Shown: positions 56,008 through 64,000 of the stretch, piece by piece
Layout: every line of letters starts with the position of its first letter
How positions within the stretch are numbered: position 1 is the stretch's first letter
Assembly: GCA_000751295.2 (NCBI GenBank)
Contig: CCMO02000001.1
Span: forward strand, 4,740,615 to 4,804,614
Source of the DNA: a bacterium YEK0313
GTDB taxonomy: Bacteria > Pseudomonadota > Alphaproteobacteria > Rhizobiales > Phreatobacteraceae
Length of the DNA: 64,000 nt
Direction of reading: 5' to 3'
Translations under genes and position numbers: made by a program
Notes under the pieces: model-generated
What the model was told of the DNA's origin: nothing
What the model saw: only the letters and a program-made list of their open reading frames with translations
Database searches by the model: none

Positions 56008-58314
56008 TCAGGCGACCTTGCGCAGCAGCCCCTCGCCCGACCGGCTGAGCAGCACGCGCAGTTGCTCGTCCGGAATGGCCGGGCTCAGCAGGAAGCCCTG
56101 GATCTCGGTGACGACGCCGGGCTCGTCGATCAGCTTCATCTGGTTGTAGGTCTCGACGCCTTCCACCACCACCGTCAGGCCGAGATCGGCGCCGATCCGG
56201 GTGACGCCCTGCAGCAGCTTGACCGAGCGCGGATCGGTCTCGATGTGCCGCACGAAGGAACGGTCGATCTTGACCTTCTGCAGCGGGAACTTCTGCAGGT
56301 AGCTGAGGCTGGAATAGCCGGTGCCGAAATCGTCGAGCGCGATCCTGACGCCCATGTCGCGCAGCCCCTTGAGGGAGGCCTGCACGGCTGCCGAATCCTG
56401 CAGCAGCAGCGTCTCGGTGATCTCCACCTCCAGCCGGTCGGCGGCAAGGCCGGTCGCCGCCAGCGTGTCGCGCACCAGCGCCACGATATCGTCGCGCTCG
56501 AACTGGACGGGCGACAGATTGACCGCGACCCGCACCTTGTTGGGCCAGGCGGCACAGGCGGCGCAGGCCTTGCGCATGACCTGCCGGCCGAGCTCGACGA
56601 CGAGGCCCGTCTCCTCCGCGATCGGCATGAATTCGGCCGGAGACACCATGCCGCGGGTCGGGTGCGGCCAGCGCACGAGGGCTTCGCAGGTGGAGATGCG
56701 CAGGGTCTTCAGGTTCAGCAGCGGCTGGAAATAGACCGCCAGCTGTTCATTGTGGATCGCCTTGCGCAGGTCGAGCTCGGTGACGCGGCGGGCCTGGGCC
56801 TGCCGGTCCATCTCCTCCTCGTAGAAGTGGAGAATGCCCTTGCCGCCGGCCTTGGCGCGCGCCAGGGCCATGTCCGCCGACTTCAGGAGCTGATCGGGGT
56901 CGTTGCCGTCGCGCGGCGCGAGCGCAATGCCGACGGAAGCGCCGGACACGACCGTCGCGCCTTCGATCTGGACCGTGTCGGAGAGGTTCTCGATGATGCG
57001 CGCGGCGAGCTTGGCGACATCGTTGACCGAGCGCGCATTGCCCTGCAGCACCACGAATTCGTCGGCGCCGAACCGAGCCACGAGATTCGTCTCGCCGATG
57101 ACGAAGCGCAGCCGGTCGGCCACCTCGATCAGCAGCGTGTCGCCGATCGGATGCCCCAGCGTGTCGTTGACCTGCTTGAAATTGTCGAGATCGACGAACA
57201 GCACGGCCAGCATTTCGCTGTCCTGCCGCATGGCCAGGGCCAGTTCGAGCCGCTCCTGGAACAGCGTGCGGTTCGGCAGCCCGGTCAGCGCGTCGTGGCG
57301 CGCCATATGGGCCATGCGCGCCTCGGTGCGGCGCTTCTCGGTAATGTCCTCGATCACCACCACCATGCCGCCGGTCTCCATCGGCTGCAGGGTCAGGTCG
57401 ACATAGCGCTCGCTGCTCTCCAGTTCGAGCTTGTTGGTCTGCCGCGACTGCGAGCTGCGGTAGACGAGGTCGAGGATGCGGCCGGCGTCGCGCTCGCCGA
57501 GCACGCCATTGTCGACATAGCCGCCGACGAGCGCGGCGACGCGCGTGCCCGCGCGCACGACGCGCTCGTCGCCCGGCAGGATCTCGGACCAGCGGGCATT
57601 GAGCACCACCAGGCGCCCGCTCGCGTCGAACATGGCAAGACCATGCGGCATGTTGTTGAGCGCCGTATCGAAGCGGCTCGCCAGCAGTTCCACGTCGCGC
57701 CGTGCCATGACGGCGTCGAGCAGCATGTTGCGCAGGCGCGTGGCGATGCTGCGCATGCTGCCGAAGAAGGGAATGGCGAAACAGGCGAGGACGATGTGGT
57801 GGATGCTGGCCGTCGCGATCAGGCCGCCGACCAGCGGAATGCCGAGGCAGATGATCTGCTGGTTGACGAAGCGGTCGTTGGCGAAGTTCCGGCCGGTAAT
57901 GCCGACCATGTGCGACAGGACCACCGACACGCTGAACAGATGGGCGATCTGGTTGTTCGACAGGGTGAAGCTGGCAAAGCACCACAGGCCAAGCGCGAAG
58001 ACGAAGACATTGGCGCCGATCGTATATTCCCGCTCCCAGCCGCGCGCGGTCTCGTAGCTCATGGCCTGCCGGCGCACTCGCTTGTACTGCATGATGCGGG
58101 CGGCCCGGGTCAGGCCGATCAGCAGGATCAGGAACGGGAAGAGGTCGAGGATCGGCTCGCTGGTGAGGTAGGCCGCATAGGCAGTGCCGACAAAGGCCGC
58201 GATGACGCCCAGAATGAACGTGCGGACATCGGCATAAAGCGCGTCCACCAGCGAAACATAGAGCTCCGCAGGAATTTCGCGCTTTGCATCGTCCGTTTCG
58301 GCCCGAATGTTCAT
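56008..58314 (-). CDS. Membrane GGDEF/EAL protein (cyclic-di-GMP metabolism)
   Basis: About 768 residues: N-terminal membrane helices (ADVRTFILGVIAAFVGTAYAAYL, FPFLILLIGLTRAARI, REYTIGANVFVFALGLWCFASFTLS, IICLGIPLVGGLIATASIHHIVLACFAIPFFG), a PAS domain (FDTALNNMPHGLAMFDASGRLVVLNARW), a GGDEF domain with GADEF in place of GGDEF (nt 57055-57069), and an EAL domain with intact ALVRW, DDFGTGYSSLSYL and VVVEGVET. Hence it is probably mainly a phosphodiesterase. Start is uncertain: ATG 58314 (MNIRAE) or 58398. Same strand as the FeeM-like gene. Confidence 0.88.
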   Translation of the reverse strand: MNIRAETDDAKREIPAELYVSLVDALYADVRTFILGVIAAFVGTAYAAYLTSEPILDLFPFLILLIGLTRAARIMQYKRVRRQAMSYETARGWEREYTIGANVFVFALGLWCFASFTLSNNQIAHLFSVSVVLSHMVGITGRNFANDRFVNQQIICLGIPLVGGLIATASIHHIVLACFAIPFFGSMRSIATRLRNMLLDAVMARRDVELLASRFDTALNNMPHGLAMFDASGRLVVLNARWSEILPGDERVVRAGTRVAALVGGYVDNGVLGERDAGRILDLVYRSSQSRQTNKLELESSERYVDLTLQPMETGGMVVVIEDITEKRRTEARMAHMARHDALTGLPNRTLFQERLELALAMRQDSEMLAVLFVDLDNFKQVNDTLGHPIGDTLLIEVADRLRFVIGETNLVARFGADEFVVLQGNARSVNDVAKLAARIIENLSDTVQIEGATVVSGASVGIALAPRDGNDPDQLLKSADMALARAKAGGKGILHFYEEEMDRQAQARRVTELDLRKAIHNEQLAVYFQPLLNLKTLRISTCEALVRWPHPTRGMVSPAEFMPIAEETGLVVELGRQVMRKACAACAAWPNKVRVAVNLSPVQFERDDIVALVRDTLAATGLAADRLEVEITETLLLQDSAAVQASLKGLRDMGVRIALDDFGTGYSSLSYLQKFPLQKVKIDRSFVRHIETDPRSVKLLQGVTRIGADLGLTVVVEGVETYNQMKLIDEPGVVTEIQGFLLSPAIPDEQLRVLLSRSGEGLLRKVA

Positions 58315-58425
58315 GGATACGATCGTTGCACAGACCCGCGGGCCGGCTTCGCATGAAGGCGGCCGATCGTAATCAAACAAAAAAACCTTGCGCATCAATT
58401 AATTGGCGGACGGCGGCCCGCCGCA

Positions 58426-58441
58426 GCGGACAAATGTCCGC
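58426..58441. repeat. Palindrome GCGGACAAATGTCCGC
   Basis: Perfect 7-bp arms (58426-58432 and 58435-58441) around AA, 112 bases before the GGDEF/EAL ATG at 58314 and 22 bases after the cca stop. No T-run, so an operator is as likely as a terminator. Confidence 0.4.
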
Positions 58442-58462
58442 AGCAGGTATCAGGTTTTTGCC

Positions 58463-59713
58463 TCAACGCCCGGTCGTCAAGTCCGAAATGAGCCGCTCGA
58501 TCGCCTCGCGCGAAACGGGAAAGTCCGCCGCGATCCAGGCCGCCTTCAGCCGCGCCAGCGCCGCGCCGATGGCCGGCCCGTCGGCAAAGCCGCGCGCGGC
58601 GAGATCATGGCCCGAGATCGGGAAGGCGGGCGCCTGCCAGCGCTCGGCCAAGGTCGCGAGCCCCTGCCAGCCGGCATCCTCGACGGCTGCCGTCGAGCGC
58701 GCGAAGGCGACCAGCGCCCGGTCGCGGTAGCCGCGCGGGCCGGCGGCGAACAGGACCGCCTTGGCGGCGGCCGCGCCCCGGGCGGGATCGAGCCCGCGCC
58801 AGCCGTGTCCGATGCCCTCGATGCGGCGGTAATCGGCATTGGACAGGGCCAGCCGCTCGCGCAGCCGCTCGGCATCCTCGCGGACCAGCACGGCGAGCGC
58901 CGCGAGACGGCGCGCGGCGTCCGGCGCGAGGCCCAGCGCCCGCTCGATCGCCGCGAGACGGCCGAGATCGCGATAGAGCGGCACGCCGCCGAGCACCATG
59001 CCGAGCAGTCCGGCATCGGCCATCACTTCGAGCGTCTCGCCGGCGCGCGGAGCGATCACCAGCTTCAGCATCTCCATGCGCAGCCGTTCGCGCGAGAGCG
59101 CGGCGAGCCCCGCGCGCTCGGCAATGCAGGCGGCGAGCGCCTCGGCGTCGGGGGCGCCGGAGCCGACGGTCGCCTGAAAGCGGAAGAAGCGGAGAATCCG
59201 CAGCCGGTCCTCGCGGATGCGCGCTATGGCGTCACCGATGAAGCGGACCCGGCCTGCGGCAAGATCATCCGCGCCGCCGAAATAGTCGTAGAGCGCACCG
59301 TCGGCGCGAAGGCTCATGGCATTGACGGTGAAATCCCGCCGCGCGGCATCGGCCTGCCAGTCGCGCCCGAACCGGACCAGCGCGTGGCGGCCGTCGGTCT
59401 CGACATCCTGCCGGAGCGTCGTCACCTCGAAGCCCCGTCCCTCGACGACGATCGTGACGGTGCCGTGGGCGATGCCGGTTGGCACCGCCTTCAGCCCCTC
59501 GGCCTCGGCGAGCCTCATCACCGCTTCGGGCAGCGCGGTGGTGGCGATGTCGATGTCGCCGGGAGGCTCGCCGATCAGGATGTTGCGCACCGCGCCGCCG
59601 ACCACCCGTGCCTCCTCGCCCGCCCTGGCGATCAGCCCGACGAGCCGCGCGGCCGGTCCCGCGGCGAGCCAGTCGGGCACCGGAATGTGTCGTGTCGCAG
59701 GATCCATGCTCAT
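58463..59713 (-). CDS. cca: CCA tRNA nucleotidyltransferase/poly(A) polymerase family
   Basis: A 416-residue class II nucleotidyltransferase that repairs or adds the CCA end of tRNA. Motifs: VVGGAVRNILIGEPPGDIDIATTALPEAV (G-G-x-V-R-D/N and DxD), RRDFTVNAMSLRADG, GDAIARIREDRLRILRFFRF; the C-terminal head is longer as in alphaproteobacteria. The ATG at 59713 overlaps the stop of the DUF6111 gene (ATGA). Last gene of DUF1285-Nudix-DUF6111-cca. Confidence 0.93.
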   Translation of the reverse strand: MSMDPATRHIPVPDWLAAGPAARLVGLIARAGEEARVVGGAVRNILIGEPPGDIDIATTALPEAVMRLAEAEGLKAVPTGIAHGTVTIVVEGRGFEVTTLRQDVETDGRHALVRFGRDWQADAARRDFTVNAMSLRADGALYDYFGGADDLAAGRVRFIGDAIARIREDRLRILRFFRFQATVGSGAPDAEALAACIAERAGLAALSRERLRMEMLKLVIAPRAGETLEVMADAGLLGMVLGGVPLYRDLGRLAAIERALGLAPDAARRLAALAVLVREDAERLRERLALSNADYRRIEGIGHGWRGLDPARGAAAAKAVLFAAGPRGYRDRALVAFARSTAAVEDAGWQGLATLAERWQAPAFPISGHDLAARGFADGPAIGAALARLKAAWIAADFPVSREAIERLISDLTTGR

Positions 59714-59991
59714 CGCCGTGGCTCCGCCTCGCGCGGCTTGAGTTCGGCCGGATGGAACACGCCGTTTTCGACCCGAGCCGGCACATAGACGGCGGTCGGA
59801 TCGCGGCTCTGGCCGGCCAGATGGTAGAGGAAATAGGACCCCGACAGCAGAAGGCCACACAGGCCGATCCAGACCACCGGCTGCCTGTCCCAATGCTCCT
59901 TCAGCCAGGGATTGCGCTCCTTGAGGTGCAGCCAGCCGACATAGAACACGAAGGGCAGCGCGAACAGCAGCAGGTTGACCACAGGTCGCAT
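59710..59991 (-). CDS. DUF6111 small membrane protein
   Basis: A 93-residue protein with two membrane helices (VVNLLLFALPFVFYVGWLHL and VVWIGLCGLLLSGSYFLYHL) and a charged end with PARVENGVFHPAELKPR. It matches DUF6111, a Rhizobiales family of unknown function, always next to cca and the Nudix gene in relatives as I recall. ATG 59991 overlaps the Nudix stop; TGA 59710-59712 overlaps cca start. Confidence 0.82.
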   Translation of the reverse strand: MRPVVNLLLFALPFVFYVGWLHLKERNPWLKEHWDRQPVVWIGLCGLLLSGSYFLYHLAGQSRDPTAVYVPARVENGVFHPAELKPREAEPRR

Positions 59992-60650
59992 CACGCCCTC
60001 ACGCCGGCAGCCTCCGCCGGCTCGGACAGGCGCTGCCAGAGATCGCGCAGGATGCCGGCGGTAATGCCCCAGATGTAGCGCTCGCCATAAGGCATGGCGT
60101 AGAAATAGCGCCGCTGGCCGTTCCAGACGCGCGACTGGCGCTGGTGATTGGCCGGATTCATCAGGAAGGCGAGCGGCACTTCGAAGGCGTCCGTCACCTC
60201 GTCCGGATTGAGCTTCAGATCGAAGCCGGGCCGGACCAGGCCGACCACCGGGGTGATCAGATAGCCGGTCCGCGACTGGAACGGCGCGAGATAGCCGAGC
60301 GGCCGCACATGGCCGCGGTCGAGGCCGATCTCCTCCTCCGCCTCGCGCAGGGCGGCGGCCAGCGGATCGGCATCGCCAGGGTCGATCCGGCCGCCGGGAA
60401 AGGCGATCTGGCCGGAATGGCTGGCCAGGTCCGACGAGCGCTGGGTCAGCAGGACGGTCGCCTCGGGCCGGGCGACCACCGGGATGAGCACGGCGGCCGG
60501 CCGCGCCGGCGGCCCCTCGTTGATGGTCGGATCGCTGTCGTCGGCCGGCTGGCCGCCGCCGGGATGCACATCCTGCACGAAGGTCGGAAGGTCGAGGCTC
60601 AGGCGCTGCGTGACCGCGGCGCTGAACTGGTCGGGCGAAACGGGAATCAC
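59991..60650 (-). CDS. Nudix hydrolase, CoA pyrophosphatase type
   Basis: A 219-residue protein with the Nudix box GGRIDPGDADPLAAALREAEEEIGL and, just before it, LTQRSSDLASHSGQIAFPG, typical of coenzyme-A diphosphatases (NudL/YeaB). GTG at 60650 overlaps the DUF1285 stop by four bases (GTGA), and GAGG lies upstream. Third member of the four-gene operon; cleaves CoA or related nucleotides by family precedent. Confidence 0.88.
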   Translation of the reverse strand: MIPVSPDQFSAAVTQRLSLDLPTFVQDVHPGGGQPADDSDPTINEGPPARPAAVLIPVVARPEATVLLTQRSSDLASHSGQIAFPGGRIDPGDADPLAAALREAEEEIGLDRGHVRPLGYLAPFQSRTGYLITPVVGLVRPGFDLKLNPDEVTDAFEVPLAFLMNPANHQRQSRVWNGQRRYFYAMPYGERYIWGITAGILRDLWQRLSEPAEAAGVRA

Positions 60651-61252
60651 ATGAGGCCCTCGATCTCGGCGGCCGGCACCATGGGATAAAAGGTCCCTGC
60701 CGCATAGAGGCCGAACCAGTCGCGGCGGCCGCCCGCGGCATCTTCGACCGAAGCGATCTCGCCGAGCGCGGCAAGATCCTGGAACAGGGCGCGCGAGACC
60801 CGCGCCCAGAGGTCGCGCCGGACGTGGATATAGGGCTTCAGCCCGTCGGTTCCGGCCTCCTTTTCGAAGCGCAGCGGATGATCGGGACCAACCTCCACCC
60901 ATTCCTCGGTCTGGGTGCGCAGGGCGATGCCGCGCGCCCGTCCGGAGCCGGAAACCCGCATTTCCACGGCGGCGAACGGCGCGTCGTCGACGGTGATGCC
61001 GACCTTTTCCACCGGCGTGACCAGGAAATAGCGGCCGTCCTCGCGTTTCAGCACCGAGGAGAACAGCTTGACCAGCGCCGGCCGGCCGATCGGCGTCTTC
61101 ATGTAGAACCAGGTGCCGTCGGCGGCGATGCGCATGTCGAGGTCGCCGCAGAACGGCGGATTCCACAAATGCACGGGCGGCGGTCCTTTGACCGCCTTCA
61201 CCTGCGTCGCGATGCCCTCCAGCCCACCTGACGACGATGAACCGCTGGCCAT
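60647..61252 (-). CDS. DUF1285 protein
   Basis: A 201-residue protein with conserved VHLWNPPFCGDLDMRIAADGTWFYMKTPIGRPALVKLFSSVLKREDGRYFLVTPVEKVGITVDDAPF, diagnostic of DUF1285. Function unknown. First gene of the operon DUF1285-Nudix-DUF6111-cca. Starts at ATG 61252 and is divergent from moxR across 151 bases. Confidence 0.9.
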   Translation of the reverse strand: MASGSSSSGGLEGIATQVKAVKGPPPVHLWNPPFCGDLDMRIAADGTWFYMKTPIGRPALVKLFSSVLKREDGRYFLVTPVEKVGITVDDAPFAAVEMRVSGSGRARGIALRTQTEEWVEVGPDHPLRFEKEAGTDGLKPYIHVRRDLWARVSRALFQDLAALGEIASVEDAAGGRRDWFGLYAAGTFYPMVPAAEIEGLM

Positions 61253-61403
61253 GCCGAAAGCCTCACGTTTGAGTGAAAATCATGAACATTCCGGCGCCCA
61301 ACATTGGCCCGGCCATGAAGCGAACGTAAGACTGAGCTATCGCTATCGCAATGCATGCGCGATGATGCAGCGCACGAAGCACGTAGCCCCGACAGGAGCT
61401 TGC

Positions 61404-62405
61404 ATGACCGCGGAGACCGCTGAACGCATGGAAGACGCCATCGTCCGAGCCGCAGAAACCACCGTCGCCCAGGTCCGCCAGGCCCGGGCCAATATTTCGG
61501 AGGTGATCTTCGGCCAGCAGCCGGTCATCGACCAGGCGCTCGTCACCGTTCTCTCCGGCGGCCACGCGCTGCTGGTCGGCCTGCCCGGCCTTGCCAAGAC
61601 CAAGCTGGTCGAGACCATGGGCGTCGTGCTCGGCCTCGACGCCCGCCGCGTGCAGTTCACCCCCGACCTGATGCCTTCCGACATTCTCGGCTCGGAAGTG
61701 CTGGAGGAATCGGCCGGCGGCCGGCGCGCCTTCCGCTTCCTGAAGGGACCGGTCTTCGCCCAGCTCCTGATGGCGGACGAGATCAACCGCGCCTCGCCCC
61801 GCACCCAGTCGGCGCTGCTGCAGGCCATGCAGGAATATCACGTCACGGTCGCCGGCGAGCGCCACGACCTGCCGAAGCCCTTCCACGTGCTGGCGACGCA
61901 GAACCCCCTGGAGCAGGAGGGCACCTATCCCCTGCCCGAGGCCCAGCTCGACCGCTTCCTGATGCAGGTCGACGTCGACTATCCCGATCTCGAAGCCGAG
62001 CGGAAAATCCTGTTCGACACGACCGGCGCCGAGGAAAGCCGGCCGAAGCAGGTGCTCTCGGGCGACGACCTGCAGGCCGCGCAGCGGCTGGTGCGGCGCC
62101 TGCCGGTCGGCGAGACGGTGGTCGACGCCATCCTGCAGCTGGTCCGCTCGGCCCGGCCCGATGCCGCCAAGGGCGAGCTCGCCAATGCCATTGCCTGGGG
62201 GCCCGGCCCGCGCGCCTCCCAGGCGCTGATGCTGGCCGTGCGCGCCCGGGCTCTGCTCGACGGCCGCCTCGCCCCCTCGATCGACGACGTCGTGGCGCTG
62301 GCCGAACCGGTGCTGAAGCATCGGATGGCGCTGTCCTACGGCGCGCGCGCCGACGGCCTGACCGTCGAGGCCACCATCGCCTCGCTGGTCAAGCCGCTCA
62401 GGTGA
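61404..62405 (+). CDS. MoxR-family AAA+ ATPase
   Basis: A 333-residue chaperone-like ATPase: Walker A GLPGLAKTK, Walker B LLMADEINRASPRTQSALLQAMQE, sensor 1 LATQNPLEQEGTYPLPEAQLDRFLM. MoxR ATPases act with VWA/DUF58 proteins in assembly or activation of envelope complexes. ATG 61404 follows AGGAG at six bases. It overlaps the DUF58 gene (GTGA). Divergent from the DUF1285 operon. Confidence 0.94.
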   Translation: MTAETAERMEDAIVRAAETTVAQVRQARANISEVIFGQQPVIDQALVTVLSGGHALLVGLPGLAKTKLVETMGVVLGLDARRVQFTPDLMPSDILGSEVLEESAGGRRAFRFLKGPVFAQLLMADEINRASPRTQSALLQAMQEYHVTVAGERHDLPKPFHVLATQNPLEQEGTYPLPEAQLDRFLMQVDVDYPDLEAERKILFDTTGAEESRPKQVLSGDDLQAAQRLVRRLPVGETVVDAILQLVRSARPDAAKGELANAIAWGPGPRASQALMLAVRARALLDGRLAPSIDDVVALAEPVLKHRMALSYGARADGLTVEATIASLVKPLR

Positions 62406-63373
62406 CCCGTTCCATGTTCGGCCTGGCCGACACGCTGCGCCGCGGCCAAGGCGGGGATGCCGCGGGCGCGCGCGTTCCGCACGACGCGGCCGCGCTCGCC
62501 GCGAGCCTGCCGCGCCTCGTCCTCGAAGCCCGGCGGGTCGCGTCCACCATCATTCACGGCCTGCACGGCCGCAGGCGCGCCGGCACCGGCGAGAATTTCT
62601 GGCAGTTCCGCCGCTTCACCGACGGCGAGCCGGCGAACCGCGTCGACTGGCGCCGTTCGGCGCGCGACCAGCACCTCTATGTGCGCGAGCAGGAATGGGA
62701 GGCGGCCCATACGGTCTGGATCTGGCCCGACCGTTCGGCCTCGATGCGCTTTGCCTCCGACCTCGCGAGGGTGAGCAAGCACGACCGCGCCCTCGTCATC
62801 GCCTTCGCACTGGCTGAAATCCTGGTGCGCGGCGGCGAGCGGGTCGGCATTCCCGGCCTGATGCGCCCGACGGCCAGCCGGGCGGTGATCGAGCGCATGG
62901 CCGATGCCATTCTCGCCGACGCGGCGGGCAAGGCCGCGAGCCTCCCGCCCCGCACGCCGGTGTCGCGCCTGTCGGAGGCCGTGATCCTCTCCGACTGCCT
63001 GGTGCGGCCGGAAACCTTCGGCGAAACGGTCAAGAACCTTGCGGCAAGCGGCTCGCGCGGCCATGTCCTGATGATCAACGATCCGGTCGAGGAGACCTTT
63101 CCCTATCGCGGCAGGGTCGAATTCGAGGAGCTCGAGGAGGGCCTGACCATCACCGCCGGCCGTGCCGAAACCTGGCGCGACGACTATGTCGCCCGGCTCG
63201 CCGACCATCGCGCCGCCCTGCGCCGCGAATGCGAGACGCGCGGCTGGAGCTTCGGCCTGCACCGCACCGACCAGGCCCCGGCGGGCGCCCTTCTGGCGCT
63301 GCACCAGCGCATGGGATCCGGTCCGCTTGACCTTGCCGCCGCGGCGCCGGCCCGCGGGACTGCGAGGCGCTGA
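62402..63373 (+). CDS. DUF58 domain protein
   Basis: A 323-residue protein with the DUF58 signature RRRAGTGENFWQFRRFTDGEPANRVDWRRSARDQHLYVREQEWEAAHTVW and the VWA-like remainder. It starts with GTG at 62402, overlapping the moxR stop by four bases, and ends overlapping the next gene (TGATG). DUF58 proteins are clients or partners of MoxR ATPases. Confidence 0.92.
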   Translation: MTRSMFGLADTLRRGQGGDAAGARVPHDAAALAASLPRLVLEARRVASTIIHGLHGRRRAGTGENFWQFRRFTDGEPANRVDWRRSARDQHLYVREQEWEAAHTVWIWPDRSASMRFASDLARVSKHDRALVIAFALAEILVRGGERVGIPGLMRPTASRAVIERMADAILADAAGKAASLPPRTPVSRLSEAVILSDCLVRPETFGETVKNLAASGSRGHVLMINDPVEETFPYRGRVEFEELEEGLTITAGRAETWRDDYVARLADHRAALRRECETRGWSFGLHRTDQAPAGALLALHQRMGSGPLDLAAAAPARGTARR

Positions 63374-64000
63374 TGCTGGGCCTGCCCCTCGCCTTCGCCT
63401 CCCCCCTCGTCCTTTTCGCTCTCGCCGCGCTGCCCGCGCTCTGGTGGCTGCTCCGCCTGGTGCCGCCGCGCCCGCGGCGCATCGCCTTCCCGCCGACCCG
63501 CATCCTCGTCGACATCGCGCCGAAGGAAGAGACGCCCGCGCGCAGCCCCTGGTGGCTGACCGCGCTCCGCCTCCTGATGGCGCTCATCATCATCCTCGCC
63601 ATGGCCGGCCCGATGTGGAACCCGCCGGCCGCCACCAGCGGCGCCCGTGGCCCGGTCCTGGTGCTGATCGACGACGGCTGGCCATCGGCCGCCGCCTTCG
63701 ACCAGCGCCTCCGCGTCGCCAACCAGATCGTCGCCGCGGCCGAAAGCGCCGGGCGGCCGGTGGCCTTCGCCACCACCGCCAAGCCGGTCATCACCATCGG
63801 CATCGAGACGCCGGCCTCGGTGCGCGAGCGCCTGCGCTCGCTCGACCCCTCGCCGCATACGCCGGACCGCGCCGGCGTGCTGCCGGCGCTCGGCCGCTTC
63901 CTCGCCGCCCAGCCGCAGGCCGAGATCGTCTGGCTCGCCGACGGCGTCGACACCGGCCGTTCCGACGCCTTCCTCGGCCAGCTCAAGGAGACGGCCGGCA
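63373..64000 (+). CDS. BatA/DUF4159-type membrane protein, 3' partial
   Basis: A gene beginning at ATG 63373 inside the DUF58 stop and still open at the window end, 209 residues visible. It has an N-terminal BatA-like domain: two hydrophobic segments (FASPLVLFALAALPALWWLLRLVPP and LLMALIIILAMAGPMW) and a start of a VWA-like region (GPVLVLIDDGWPSAAAFDQRLRVANQIVAAAESAGRPVAFATTA). In relatives this gene ends in a DUF4159 domain. Works with MoxR/DUF58 in envelope functions (inference). Confidence 0.82.
   Translation, partial: MLGLPLAFASPLVLFALAALPALWWLLRLVPPRPRRIAFPPTRILVDIAPKEETPARSPWWLTALRLLMALIIILAMAGPMWNPPAATSGARGPVLVLIDDGWPSAAAFDQRLRVANQIVAAAESAGRPVAFATTAKPVITIGIETPASVRERLRSLDPSPHTPDRAGVLPALGRFLAAQPQAEIVWLADGVDTGRSDAFLGQLKETAG

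Noticed and set aside
55954..58356. An 800-codon plus-strand frame opposite the GGDEF/EAL gene
   Set aside because: Antisense frame rich in His/Leu/Arg. The minus strand carries PAS, GGDEF and EAL motifs.

Overview
The window looks like chromosomal DNA of a GC-rich alphaproteobacterium, most likely order Hyphomicrobiales (Rhizobiales). This rests on the protein character (a DnaG primase with a degenerate zinc ribbon, RpoD beside DnaG, separate petA-petB-petC genes next to mtnP, the DUF1285-Nudix-DUF6111-cca operon facing moxR-DUF58-DUF4159, and an rplY-pth-ychF block) and on uniform GC-rich coding. No rRNA, tRNA, CRISPR array, insertion sequence, integrase or phage gene was seen. Coding density is high and the genes are mostly short, alternating operons.

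Layout. 1-7.2 kb: 3' part of an ABC exporter, a luciferase-like flavin oxidoreductase, a secreted SH3b protein (apparently frameshifted), then rpoD and dnaG on the minus strand separated by a terminator. 7.3-16 kb: a DUF2189 membrane protein, a divergent LysR/azoreductase pair, an orphan peptide-binding protein, solitary moaE, a DUF1800 (frameshifted) / DUF1501 secreted pair and a GST. 15.7-22 kb: a GT2/GT87 polyprenyl-phosphate-sugar pair, an orphan TctC-type binding protein, aatA and small unknowns. 22-28 kb: an orphan histidine kinase divergent from a YfhO-like membrane protein, and a DJ-1/GlxA pair resembling isonitrile hydratase and its regulator. 27.9-32.9 kb: a PaaI thioesterase and TetR regulator sharing a palindromic operator, followed by a three-gene molybdenum hydroxylase of PaoABC type.

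33-38.6 kb: rplY-pth-ychF, two tandem MaoC-like hotdog genes, a secreted glycine-repeat protein with a strong terminator, a PPC/DUF296 protein and apt. 38.6-42 kb: LysR, MFS exporter and a second orphan TctC-type protein, lying between apt and mtnP. 42-46.7 kb: mtnP, the cytochrome bc1 operon and trmL. MtnP releases adenine and Apt recycles it, so these two form a salvage pair. 46.9-52.3 kb: a tail-anchored unknown, an aldehyde dehydrogenase/SDR/FAH-family operon and small genes. 52.4-58.4 kb: a histidine-rich zinc-type P1B ATPase (apparently frameshifted), a FeeM-like N-acyl amino acid synthase and a GGDEF/EAL protein. 58.4-64 kb: cca, DUF6111, Nudix and DUF1285 on the minus strand, and moxR, DUF58 and DUF4159 on the plus strand; the last runs off the end.

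Three genes (SH3b, DUF1800, P1B ATPase) carry single apparent frameshifts in GC-rich stretches. These could be sequence errors or true lesions, and raw reads would be needed to decide. No complete new multi-gene system stands out. The best leads are the TetR/PaaI/PaoABC-like module with a clear operator, the FeeM-like synthase beside a c-di-GMP protein, the DUF1800/DUF1501 pair, and the secreted glycine-repeat protein. Function names are from recognition of motifs and family resemblance; no database search was run.
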